Positions 24,940 to 36,926 of a stretch of DNA of 64,000 bases are shown here, piece by piece. The stretch's first letter is position 1, and every line of letters starts with the position of its first letter. The position numbers were made by a program, and so were the translations under genes. Below the pieces are notes generated by a model that had not been told where the DNA came from, made no database searches, and saw only the letters and a list, made by a program, of their open reading frames with translations. The DNA comes from Bidens hawaiensis (taxonomy: Eukaryota > Streptophyta > Magnoliopsida > Asterales > Asteraceae): positions 301,501 through 365,500 of the forward strand of contig JAIQDT010001135.1 of assembly GCA_021521415.1 (NCBI GenBank), written 5' to 3'.

Positions 24940-25688
24940 CTTTATTGCTTGATCTTCTTTTGACCGATAGAGTATTGAGAAAATTGGTATCCGAATACCT
25001 CATGAAACACCCCGTGTTCAACACGCGAGCCTCAGACCACGGTAAACATTTTGTTATCGACGACGACGCATTCTCCAAACACGCCCTACAAGAACTCGGG
25101 CTCAAAGTGTTCCAACATTCCGCCAACACATAAACCGAGTCATTACTACCCGATATCACAACGTCTTCCCTAGCAAAATAATCACTATTGCTTAATGCAC
25201 TCGATACAGCATTGGCCACCGCTCTACTCGTTGACTCTTGAAACACCACATCCTTTTTTGTTGTATTCCCACAAACCGTAGTATCTTTCGGGCTTGTATA
25301 CTCCTCGAAGAAGTTATAATATTGGAGACGAAAAAAGCAACCGTCAAGATAACACTTCCCTCCGTTAGGGTAACAACCGGGAACAGTAGTACGCAATTGG
25401 GCATAGCATAAGATGCAATCTTCTGAAGAGAGATCAGCGTAGCATTCGGCTAGAGCATAGATTATGTTAGAGCCAGTACCCACCACTGTTGTCACCTTAC
25501 GTGAAGTTTGAATTTGGGTTGTAATTATATCCATAGTATGAACAAAATTCTGGAGGAATATCGCTTGATCGGCTCCTAAGGTGTCATCACACTGCAATTT
25601 GATTACTTCGGGTCGAGCATCACCATTTGATTTAGATACTGATCAAAGCAATGATGAAAATTATAGTTGTATGTGTTGATTTCTTCAT

Positions 25689-28374
25689 CTTCTAATATAC
25701 AAGAAGACTTAGCCGAGAAAACTGAAATAATACAAAACCAATTTTGAGCAGAGAACTATAAAAACTGTTTAATATATATAGTGTTATGGAGATGTAATTG
25801 AATAGGAAAAAAGAGTAGGGTGAATAGTTAGATAACTGTTTTATGTATCATAGTTAAAGAAAACGATACATATGTTATACAGTTCTCTATTTAGAATTGT
25901 ACTGTATTGAATTGAATGGCTTTTTATAGTGACAAATATCTATTAAATATGATCATGAACAAAACACGACTCTATGCTAATCTTGCAATTTGCATTGTTT
26001 GACTTTACTAATAATTGGATTATTAATATTTGTGTGAGTTGGATAACAATAATTGTACCAGGAAAACATGGGAATAATATTTGCTAACATGTCCCCGATT
26101 GATTGATAACATATTATGCAAGATACTTTTTTTTTTTTTTTTTCCCTGAACAGCTGTATTTTGTAAACCAACCACAAAACAAGATCTAGCAAGGATTTAG
26201 AAAATTACAAAACACTGACTATTCTTAAAAAAATGTTGAAATGTATGGATATTTCAATTCAATAACAAATATTATTGAAATTATGAATGAGCTAGGTTGT
26301 TATTTCTATTTTTGTTTTGATGTTAATAATAATATTATTCTAATATGGAGTAACTTTGTTTGTTTTGTATAATGGATTGGGCCGAAATCAGTCTGGGCTA
26401 AATATAAGTTGGTGATGGGTTGAAAACTGGTGTTGCGCTTGTGGGTTGGACTTAGACTCGTCACGGGTTTATTAAAAGTATATTAACTATGAAGGGATCT
26501 AGTACAAAATCAGGCCCATCTCCAAGAGTTATTAAAAAAAATTAGGTATTAGCCGATAATAAAGTCAACCCACTGATGCATTCCTCCTATAACTAAATAA
26601 TAAAGTGAATGCATGCCACCCAACCAAAACCACAAGATCCAACCATCTACCACCTCACGCCCCTATGTTTTCCGACAAACCCATGCACCCCTCTACCAAA
26701 GCATGACCGACAAGAAGACGAGGATATGTGGGAGTGGCTGGGATTTTTTGGGTAGAAGTGAAATGGTTGTTTTGACCAAACCACTTGGACTAAAACTACG
26801 ATTTACTCAAAACAAAACAAAACAAAACAAAATTTCTATAACGCAAAACCTATTCACCAAGTTGGCGGATAGATGTTGATGAAGCAAATCACAACTTATA
26901 TATTTGTAATTTATGTCAAAGTAATCAACTCTAAACCGTTCACGCTTGAATCAATGCAACTTAGACATACTTTACCAGTGTCACGTTTATCTATATAGAT
27001 CAAACGTATTGGCACAGTAAGTCGGTAAACGGTATGTAAGTTGGTTGATGGATTGAACTTATAATTACAATCCTAATATGTTATATAACTCATAATAACT
27101 ATACACATAACAAAAATCCAATTAATTAATATAGCATAGCTCATACCTTTCGCCTACATTTGAATCATTAGATCTAGCTCCAAGTGATGAATATATAGAA
27201 TGTCTCATTAGTCATAGGTAAAATGGGTGGAATCGATAGACTTATATAGAACTTCATTTATTACTTTTTTTAAGTTAGTTAAATTAAAAAATAAATAGAC
27301 TTTATTTATCAATTAAGTAGGAAGTTTGAAGTAGTCACTTACACTTGATCATTTTAGTTCAACTGTTAACTTATGCAGTATAATTATCTTTGTGGCGTTT
27401 AACTCAAACCCGCCGCCGACTCATTTGTTCGATCAGGACAGCAATGGCTTCTGGCGTGTTTTCAAAACATTTATCAAAAATTTACAGACTACAAAGTTGG
27501 ATTCCAAAGGCTCAAATGCATTCTGAAAATAGGCTCTAAGTTTGTATGTGATGGTAACGTTCAACATGATAACGTAAGTGACTATAATAATCTTTGTTTT
27601 CAGATGTTATCTGGACCAGACCTTTTGTTTTGACTTTTGGTCTATCTAAACAAGTTTACTAATCTAGAAACAAATTACCTTAAATAACATCTTATTGTTT
27701 TCATCAATTATTTTAAGGGTAAAAATAAATATATGTTAGTTTTCATTTTAGAAAATGTGTTCATATATTATGGGATTATCATTTTTATTATTTATATTTA
27801 TCAATAACTTGTATTGATGTTTCGGTTCTCATGTATCTGTTGGTGACACTGCGTGCAAACGGGACTAATCTCAGATAAATTTTAATGGATGGGTGAGACT
27901 CAAGACGACGATTATGTTGAATACGTTAATCTTGAATTAAGGAGATAAAGCTCAAACATATTATAAATTATTTATTGATTGAGTCTTCTATATATAAATT
28001 GGTGATAATTGTTAGTTTAAATTAATAAGGTTTATCTAGGAGTTTCTTTATTTATTTAATTGAGTTTGAGTTGGGTTAGGACTACTAGTTAGTATGAGTA
28101 TATAGTATAAAGAAATAGATGGTTAAGGCTATTGTAATTTGTGTGCTTCCACTGATTAATAATAAAAGATTCGGATGAGTTTGTTCAATATCTGTTTGTG
28201 CGATCGGTGATCAAGGGCCTGATTTTCTAACATAAGTGTCTTCCCATCCAAGAATTACGACCACCCTTCTTCTAATATTTACATCCAACTTTAATAACGA
28301 ATTTCGTAATCTTAAATTAAATTGAAATTTTTAACAATAACCTTTAATAGTTACATCCACATATTTATATACAT
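25689..28374. other. Intergenic DNA between CRK copies 1 and 2
   Basis: No gene supported. It contains a poly-T tract near 26128, the upstream promoter/exon module of CRK copy 1 (27147-27249), and at about 27880-28230 an LTR-like stretch with GTTAGTATGAG, TATA-like words and an AATAAAAG signal. The LTR idea is weak because no ends are clear. Confidence 0.45.
27147..27249 (-). promoter_or_regulatory. TATA box and possible non-coding first exon upstream of CRK copy 1
   Basis: Minus strand: CTATATAAG (27249-27241), then about 95 nt to a splice donor AAATGTAGGCGAAAG/GTATG ending the exon at 27147. The same arrangement occurs upstream of copies 2 and 3. An acceptor-like TAG lies 3 nt before the ATG at 25688, so a 5'UTR intron of about 1.5 kb is possible. 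Confidence 0.45.
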
Positions 28375-31300
28375 TCAAAAACGGATATGGGACAGTGAGC
28401 TAGAATCATCACCATCAAAGTTATTGAGTAACTTTTGTGTGATGTTATTAAGTTCCATGGCTCCTTCGTCTATAAAAGGGGGATTAGAGGGTGCAAGTAA
28501 AGGTTCATCATTTACTGCTAGCATGCTGACATCGATGGTCTTAAAGATGGAGCTTCTTGGATGCAAAGTAGAGCCACGTGTACCGCTTTTATGGCCTCCT
28601 TTTGGAACTTTATGTTGGGATGAATATGCATCATTAGGTTTGGCAAATATTTCCTCTACTCTGCCTTGCCTGAAATGCTTCCACGCCTATTTATTCATAA
28701 ACAACACACGGGAATTTATTTAATATATTAAAACGGATTGGTCGGGTCGATTCATGTTATCTTTAACTACTCTTCTTATAAATAATATATAATTCAAACC
28801 AATCCATTTATAAATAAACATATCAAAATCGAAGGGAGTGTATTAATGAACCGAACAAATGTGAATCGAGGTGTGTTCGTGTCCGTTCTATTGACTTAAC
28901 CAAGCAAACGAATGGATACAAACACTTAAAGGAACGTGTTCGTGTTTGCTTATGTTCATTGCTTAACATTCAAATGTACATAAACGAGTGTAAGTGAATG
29001 AATATAAATAAAGAAAATTAAAGCGTTGATTCACTTGTTTCTCGAATACCAAGGTTTAGTTTCTAAAGTTTGATTGGGTTGAAGCACGGTATTCCAATTA
29101 GTGTTGCTAATAACTAATTAATAAACTTAAATGAGTATGTAAATGAATGACAGTAGATGAGCAAAAATAAACGAATCTGCACAAATGTAGATAAACAAAC
29201 ATGGCAGGCGTTCATATTCATTCGTTTAGTTAAATGAACAAAAAACTCTGTTCATGTTAAAAATCTGTGAGCCATTTATGGTGTGAAGTGAAGTTTCAAT
29301 ACTTACCGTAGACACTAAGCTGTCAGTACATTCAGTAGTTTTACTTATATTGTTTGCTTGTCCAGTAACCACCTCCAAAAGTAACACGCCAAAGCTATAC
29401 ACATCTGACTTTTCAGTTAAATGACCATGGACTAGATACTCTGGAGCCATATATCCACTAATTATGTTGAAAATAGAAAATAAAAAAGTTAACTTGCTAA
29501 TTTAATTTTTTTTTTCTAAAGATGAAATCACAGTACTTACAGTGTTCCTGCAATCGCGGTGCTGATGTGGCTTTTATCATCTTGGAAAGACCTAGCCAAC
29601 CCAAAATCAGCTATTTTGGGACAAAACCTCAAGTCTAATAAGATATTGGAAGCTTTAATATCCCTATGAATAATCCGGTTTTTTGTATTTTCATGAAGGT
29701 AAACCAGACCTTCTGCTATACCAATTATAATCTTAAATCTCTTCTCCCAGCTTAATTCCCTGCCCTTAGTTTCATCTGTAACAAGTAACAGTGACAATAA
29801 AAACCAAATAACCGAACCATAGCTGAAAGGCTTGAACCGATTGGTTCGCTTATGGTAATGTGTCTATATAACCAAATTACAAGTTATATAACCAACATTT
29901 ACATATTTTTTTTTTCATAAATAAGACACTGTGCGTCAAAACAATTTTGAGTAGCATGTTAGTTGTTGTTCATGCATCCTTATATTTAACCAAAATTATA
30001 ATTGGCATGATTATTGCTTTAATCCACCAATGTCCAATGCTGGCAACTAACATACCAAACCATATTTTCCAATAATCGAATAACCAAACCGTTTATCACT
30101 AAAGCCAATCGGTTACAAAAATCTAAAAACTGAAACATCGGTTATAGGTGGTTTAGCCCATAACCTACCCGACCCATGGTCACCCTTAGTAACAAGTTCA
30201 CATTTTCATATCAGATTACTAGTTTCATATAAGAGTTCTTGAAATTACCAAAAATGAAGAGGTCGAGACTCATGTTAGGTACATATTCATATATTAGAAT
30301 ACTCTCGGGCCCTGAACAGCTGCATCCTAACAGCCTAACCAGATTCTTGTGGTCAACACTGCTAATTATGTTCACTTCATTGTAGAAATCTGCTGCTCTG
30401 AATCTGTTGTTGAGGAAAAGCCTTTTCACAGCTATTTCTCGTCCATCTGAAAGAACCCCTGAGACCAATTTTGTTGTTAAAACTTTATTCTTAAGAGATA
30501 AAATCATGAAATAATTCACATGTTTCAGTATTATTCCAACAAAGTCACTTGTACTTCTTGAGTTTTTCTAACATCCAAATAGACTTAAGTTTCATTGTCG
30601 GTTCAATCTGATGAAATTATTTATAAATGTTTTAAGCTTTTTAAGAGCCAAAATCAAGCTCAAATTTCATCTCGTTGAGAATAAACGAGATCCTGAGCCC
30701 AAGCTAAAGCTGGCTCGGCTCGCTTGTTAAGCAACCCTAACTCATGTGGTTGTATTATGCAATGTAGTACCTTGTACACAGTCCCATATCCTCCTTGTCC
30801 CAGTTTATTGATTTCATCCCAATTTCCTGTAGCTTTTTCAATAGTGGAATATTTGAAGTTCAAGCTTACGTCATTAAGAGTCTTTACCATTTCCTCAGCA
30901 TCATAAGAACCTGAAAATTTTAATCCAATCGTTAGTTTGTTCGTTTCGCGCGTTATAATACAAGATGGATATTATTATACCATTTCTCCTGCGCTGTATG
31001 TATCTGCGTTTCGTGATGTATAAAACCATCACCAAAGCAACCGCAAGAACCACCACAGAACTAAAAACAGAAACTACAATAGCTATTATCCTGCCTGCAA
31101 ATAATTCATCAGACATTTAGTAAGCTTTTTTTCTTGCTACCTGTAATGGTTTCATTTGAGTTATATTTTATCTTTGACTGGTCAAAAGAAGGAAAAGTTT
31201 GCTCCATGTCAAATGGGTCAAAATACACCAAATGTATCTTTTTATGTTAAAACCACAAAAATCATTTTTTTGGTTAACTATATAGGCCATTACTGAAATA

Positions 31301-32136
31301 ATATAATTACACACTATTTCTTTTTTATCACCTCTAATTCTGGAGTTTGATTCAATATAACCATCATTACCTCTATTGCTATTGCTCGATCTGCTTGTGG
31401 CTGGTATGGGATTAAGAAAATTTGTATCCGAATATCTCATAAAACACCCAGTATTCAACACGCGACCCTCAGACCACGGTAAACACTTCGCTATCAACAT
31501 TGATGCATTCTCCAAACACGCTCTACAAGAGCTCGGGCTCAAAGTCTCCCAACATTCCGCTAACACATAAACCGAGTCATTACTACCCAACACCAACATT
31601 TCTTCCCTAGCAAAATAATCACTATTTCTTAATGCACCCGTGACAGCATTGGCCACCGCCTGACTCGTTGACTCTTGAAACAACACACTCTTTTGTGTTG
31701 TATTCGCACAAACCGTTGTATCATTCGGGCTTGTATACTCCTCAAAAAAGTTATAATTTTCTAGTCGCATAAAACACCCGTCAAGATAAACACGCCCCCC
31801 ACCAGGGTAGCAATTGGGAGAATAAGTACGTAGCTGGGAATAGCATATGATGCAATCTTGTGAAGAGAGATCCTGGAAGCATTGGGTGAGCAGATAGACC
31901 TTGTTGGGCCCACTACCTAATGTTACCGTTGAGATATGTCTAGTCCGAATTTCGTTGCTAGTTATTGTCGTGGCACGGACAAAGTTTTCGATGAATTGGG
32001 TACGGTTTTCAGAAAATGCCCCATCACAGGTGTATTTGATGACTTGTGTTCTTGCATCTCCATTGGATTGAGATACTAGTAGTGAGATTATGATCAAACT
32101 GATGAAAAACAAAGTTGTATGTGTTGATATCTTCAT
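28375..32136 (-). CDS. CRK: Cysteine-rich receptor-like kinase, copy 2; damaged at exon 4 acceptor and in exon 7
   Basis: Exons: 32136-31371, 31094-30981, 30910-30771, 30458-30249, 29775-29541, 29457-29307, 28686-28375. Exon 1 encodes a signal peptide ([14 protein letters not shown]), and two DUF26 domains ([26 protein letters not shown]) expected to face the cell wall. Exon 2 is the membrane helix; exons 3-6 hold [25 protein letters not shown] and DFGLA. Exon 4 is 210 nt against 211 in the other copies because one G of the run at the acceptor is missing, which shifts the frame. An upstream AAG acceptor at about 30488 would keep the frame by adding ten residues. In exon 7 about 45 residues of kinase subdomains X-XI are read in a wrong frame between two compensating shifts, and the usual SHFYPR tail is lost. 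It is probably not an active kinase. Neighbours are paralogues in the same direction. Confidence 0.85.
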
Positions 32137-32279
32137 CTTCTAGTCCATAAGACACTTGTGTTAGTATGTAGTTGTAGCTGAAAAATGATAAATGAGATAC
32201 AGAACACATAAACCTATAATATATTATATAATAATGCATGAAACAATGTCATCTTAAAATGTAAGAGCTATCATGCTTA

Positions 32280-33459
32280 GGCTGAGGGGTGTGGGGGGGG
32301 CGCGAGAGGGGGCGCGAGTGGGGGCGCCAGCCAATAATATTGTGACGTGTGGCAGAGAGAGAAACTTGATAAGATGGGTGTTGGTAGTGGTGCTCGCGCC
32401 TCGGGACATGGTGTGGAGGGGCGCGAGAGGGGGCGCGAGCGGTTTTTTTTTTATTTTTTTATAAATGTAGTAAAAAAACGTATTATTAAAAAAACTCAAA
32501 AATTATTTAAAAAACACACATTTTTTGAAAATTCATAATAAAAAAAAACATACTAAAAATTAAACAAAGCGTCCGACGAGATGCAACCCTTTTCGACATC
32601 TGTAAATACTCATCCAAAGCGTCCGACGAGATGCAACCCTTTTCGACATCTGTAAATACTCATCCAAAGCATCCTCCCTTTGTTGGAAAAAGGGATACCG
32701 TGCCTCTAAATCACTCGCTATACGCGTGAACAATTGCCTGCTCATTCGAAAACGAGTTCGAAAATCCGACTCCGCGTATACCGGTTGAGGGCTAAAATAA
32801 TGCCTCATCAAAGTATCGTTAGCACCCGATCGATCACGATCACGAGGTGGTGCTCTAACCCTCGGGAGTCAGGGTTGATGGGCTTGATTTTGCAAGAGAT
32901 TGACCACGGTTGCGGTCAAAACTCCCCCTACATGAAGAAGCAAATCATCCTCTTCGGAGGAGTCGGAATCAGACGAGTACGACGACATTATTTTTAAAAA
33001 AAAATGGGACGATGGGTTGTTTGGAGATTGAAGTTGTGTTTGATATGGTAAAAATGGGTTGATTTAGGGGTATTATATAGGATTTTGTAAAGGTTTTTTT
33101 AAAAAGTTTGAAAGAAATGGGTAATATATAGGAAGTGTTGTATAAAGAAATGGGTAAGTTTGGGTTTTTTTGAAGTTGTGTTAGTGTTGTATAAAATGGG
33201 TAATATATAGGAGTAGAAAAATTTTTTTTTTAAAAAATTAAAGAGCCAACGGCTCATTTAAAGGTATCCAACGGCTCTTTTCACCATTCCCCAAGCCCTA
33301 AACGCCACACAGGTCCCGCGAACCCCCTTGCGCCTGCCTCTTTTTCCGCGCTCGCGCCCCTCTCGCGCCCCTCTCGCGCCTCGGTGGTGTGGTGCTCGCG
33401 CCCCGGGGCGCGAGCGGCTGGCCTCTTGCGCCCTTTCTAGCGCTCCACACCCCTCAGCC
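32280..33459 (-). mobile_element. Non-autonomous PIF/Harbinger element with transposase remnant
   Basis: Terminal inverted repeats GGCTGAGGGGTGTGG (15 bp) are flanked on both sides by TTA, the 3-bp target duplication of PIF/Harbinger. The minus strand carries the start of a Harbinger-type transposase from ATG 32988: an acidic Ser-rich start, then RHYFSPQPVY and FRTRFRMSRQLF, with an in-frame TGA in between, ending soon after EYLQMSK. The catalytic part is deleted. The ends are GC-rich with repeated GCGCGAG words. It lies 140 bp upstream of the CRK copy 2 ATG. Confidence 0.88.
32566..32665. repeat. Perfect 2 x 50-bp tandem repeat in the Harbinger element
   Basis: The unit starting AAAGCGTCCGACGAGATGCA occurs at 32566 and 32616 with no difference. 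It duplicates the EYLQMSK coding segment at the point where the transposase is truncated. Confidence 0.9.
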
Positions 33460-33621
33460 TTAATGTGCAACTATTAGTTAATAGAGTAACGGGACAAAAT
33501 AGTCTTTTATGCGTCACTTCATTTTTTTAGTGATTTAAAAAATACTTACACTTTTATCCCTCATGTTTACTCAAATATATCTTTTTTAATGTCATTGTTA
33601 AACTAATCTCTCCACCCCCTT

Positions 33622-33669
33622 CCCCCCCCCCCCCCCCCCCCAAAAAAAAAAAAAAAAAAAAAAAAAAAA
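33622..33669. repeat. C20-A28 homopolymer pair
   Basis: Twenty C run directly into 28 A, followed by CACCACCACACACACA. Lengths may include sequencing or assembly error. Confidence 0.8.
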
Positions 33670-35067
33670 CCACCACCACACACACATACACAATAACTTT
33701 TTTCATGCATAACTACTAGCATTTTTATTCTCTTGTATTTAACTATTTAAGTATAGTATTCTTACAGTTTCATTTAACTTAAAATAAATTAACATGCTAC
33801 GTTTACCCCATCTAGAAATTATGAGTAATAATAAAATGTTGAGGCGTTCGGTGAGTTGGTGGAGAGCCATAGTCAAATAAAGAAACTTAACACCCTAAAC
33901 TTCGACTTTTCTATCCAATTTCAAAGTTGTGGGCCGGTGAGATGCAATTAGAAAAAAAATTAAAATTAATCTATAGCTGGCCATAGGTAAGAATGCTTGC
34001 CAATTTGAGCACGTCTAACAGACAAAAACGTATATGTGTAAGTGGGTGAGTATACATCGGTTCGGTTCAATTATTCCACCTCACTAAAACCGAAATCGGT
34101 TTGATTATTCGGTTAAACTTTGGCTAATACTTTTGCTTAAAATATACATAAAATTTTTAGGTATAAATGTTTGAAATATATGAGATTATCAAATGGTTGT
34201 TCGGTTTGGTTAATTTCAGTTAACTGAGGTAAAAAAACGAAAACCAATTTTCAGTTAATTTCTGTTTGGTTTCGTTTAACGTTCGGTTATCACTCCCTAT
34301 TAACACTAAAAGTATATTGTAGAAATGAAAAAAAGATGACGAGCTTGGAAAATGAAGCATCAAAATAGAAGACGTTAATAAATAATAAGCTTTTATTGCT
34401 ATTATAACTTATAAGTTATTTATAGCGAATTTAGCATGGCATATAATAGAGACGTTTGAATAAGAATAATTAAGGGTATAAACGAGCCAAGTTGAGCGAG
34501 CCTGGCCTCGGCTCGAGCTAACCTAGTTTTAGCTCAAGGCTAACTCATAAGTTGTTACATATAGCTCGCCTCATTTATTATCTATTAATTAATTAATATA
34601 CGTTTTTAATTAATTTTATTTATTTTGATAAAAAATTTTAAATGAGCTTAAGCTTGGCTGTATAGTGTAAAATTAATACATAATAAATATTCAAAAGAGA
34701 TAAAACTTAAAAATACAATAGAAGACTCGACTCGACAAGTCTAAATAAACTTCTCATACAAAATTCGACCTCAAACACAGTAACTAAACAGACTATATAT
34801 GAGGCTTGGGCTCTTAAAAAGCTAGGCTTGTTTCAAGCTATTTATCGATCCGAGCTCAAGCGTTTGCACACAGGAATCGTGTGAATTGTCAAATAATTTA
34901 CAAGCAGACAGTTATCTCTATTGAAAACGATTCATGACTCGCAATAATAACTGCCAAATAGTTAACGATCATCAATGAAAACACCAGAATCTAACGCCAT
35001 AATAACTGTATTCCCGCCAAAAAGCAATAATAAAACTAAATTGATAACTTTAGATCGGATTACATAC
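33670..35067. other. Intergenic DNA with a degraded GAGCTCG-rich MITE
   Basis: Bases about 34468-34870 begin with TATAAACGAGCC and end with CCGAGCTCAAGCGTTTGCAC. They resemble a worn copy of the hAT MITE found intact at 45717-46123. Bases 34050-34310 hold CGGTT-rich words like those at 24340. No gene seen. Confidence 0.5.
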
Positions 35068-35195
35068 CTTTTGGCTACATTTGTTGAAAATTGAAATATT
35101 TTAGAGAGAAAAAGAATTCACGTTTCTTCTTTCAATTGGCCACAGGCTGCGGTTTTGAACAGAAACAGAGTATATGAAGAAAGCTTATATTTATA
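35068..35195 (-). promoter_or_regulatory. TATA box and possible non-coding first exon upstream of CRK copy 2
   Basis: Minus strand: TATAAATATAAG (35195-35184), then about 115 nt to the donor AAATGTAGCCAAAAG/GTATG with exon end at 35068. The exon end and donor resemble those at 27147 and 46444. If real, the intron to the ATG at 32136 is 2.9 kb and carries the Harbinger element. Confidence 0.45.
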
Positions 35196-36926
35196 TGTGT
35201 ACGGAATTTATGGATTGACTCAATAGTCGACAATTTCTATTTGAGCATTAAAATGATCGCTTTTTAAACTGTTGGGACTAATAAATAACAACTGACATTT
35301 AATGGATCTATCTAAGTATCTCACATATTTTTGTTTTTAAACCAATCGCATCTAAACACACGTATACACTTAAACGGTCGCTCATTGATCTATTCCGTCG
35401 GGGGTTCATATCTATTCTGTCGGGCTTGACGGAATAATATTACATACGAAAATTTTAGTTATATTAATAACTTTTAAAAGATAAGATTAAGTTAACGTTA
35501 GTTATAAAAATATTATTATTTTATTTAAAAATGAAGGAGAGTGGTGAGTTGGTAATCATTTTCATTGTATTACAAAAGATAGTAGAGTGGTGTAGGGTAT
35601 GATGTAACGCTAGCATAACATTTTAAACTGAAATGCAAAATGGTATCCACACATCTGATGATCTTAATCTTATAAGCATAAAAGCATTATCATCTTAGAA
35701 GAATTGGTCAACTATTGACTAATGAATATCTGGATGTGGCCCACTGCCCCACTTGAATCTGTGGTTAGGCTAATTACATCGAAAGATCACAGCTTGCGTG
35801 ATTGACCGTCGAAGACTTGACGGTCAATAATTTGTGGGACTAGTATGGTTTGGTGTGTCTGTTTGGTATTGAATTTGCACCAAGGATTTTATAATTAAAT
35901 TTATCAAACAAATTTTAAATATTATATATATTTATTTTTTTAACGATGTATTCCTAACCTTACTCACTTCTAAATTAAAACAAATTATTCATAGTCCACC
36001 ACTCACCCAGTGATGAAACTTGGACGAAAATTCTGGTCGGCCTCAAATTTTTGGCTAAAAATGGCCTCTGGGTGGGGAGGGGTGGGGTGCTTAAATTTTG
36101 GATGAAAACGGGTAAATTTACACTGCGTATAAAATTTTTCGGACGAAAACTGACACAACTGCACAAGAGGGGGGGGGGGGGGTTTGACTCACCTAAAAGA
36201 CTTGCACCTTTTCTGTGTTGACTAGACCCACAATAACAATTAATTTTTTGACTGAAACAATTATAAATAAATTGCACCTACCTGCAACCGGTAGGTTAAT
36301 GGTTAGCTTGTGGCGGTTTAGCAAAAAAAATATAAATAATAAGTTAAATGGATGTTTCATAACTGATTCCAAGTTCTAAACCGGAAAAATATACAAATTG
36401 TTTCGTAACCGGTTCCAAGTTCTAAACTGGTTAACCAGACATGACGAGGTCAAACCTTTTGTTAAACCAGAAAGTCGCCAAACTGAACCTTTTGGATTTC
36501 AAACCGTCCCACATGCTTTGGCTCGATATTTCAGTTAGTTTCAACTATCTATGAATAGGCAAAGTATAATCCAAGAAAAAAGAGAAACATAAGTACATAA
36601 CCCAAGCCAAGTGTAAGAGAAATCATATTCAATTTAAAGCATTTATAACTTATAAGTACTAGTATACAGAAAAGAAAAATAAATAAAGAATATTTGGGTA
36701 TTATGAATCTCAAAAACAAGTGGCTACCCTTTGAACAAATCTTGTACACAACTAATGTGAACAAATGTAAACAAATCAAAACCAAGTCTTGAGTAAACTT
36801 TAAAAAATTATAAAAAATAATAATAGAAATAAAGAAGGAAAGTTACTTCATCCACAGACAAAGATATCATAATTGACATTTGCTTCCAAACCATAAATAG
36901 TTGATTTAGAAACTAACCATGGTTAA
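35196..36926. other. Intergenic DNA between CRK copies 2 and 3
   Basis: No gene seen. Bases 36010-36185 hold a repeat-like sequence with a G14 run (36169-36182); bases 36280-36500 repeat words built on CCGGTTCCAAGTTCTAAACCGG, an imperfect palindrome. Confidence 0.45.

Larger units (their letters stand above)
16301..25688 (-). pseudogene. CRK: Cysteine-rich receptor-like kinase, copy 1; frameshifted signal peptide, copia in intron 1
   Basis: Exons: 25688-24940, 18829-18716, 18646-18507, 18236-18026, 17318-17084, 16972-16822, 16642-16301, all with GT-AG sites. Exon 1 carries two DUF26 domains (C-X8-C-X2-C in CYADLSSEDCILC and [13 protein letters not shown]), exon 2 the membrane helix, exons 3-7 the kinase (GQGGFGTVY loop, AVKR lysine, [17 protein letters not shown]). 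From the ATG at 25688 the frame meets TAA at 25634-25632 after 18 codons. The DUF26 frame lies one base off, so exon 1 has a net extra base in the signal peptide. Every later exon is open. Intron 1 is 6.1 kb because a Ty1/copia element inserted there. Intact CRKs are plasma-membrane kinases in stress and defence signalling; this copy probably makes no secreted receptor. It might still be transcribed. Confidence 0.88.
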
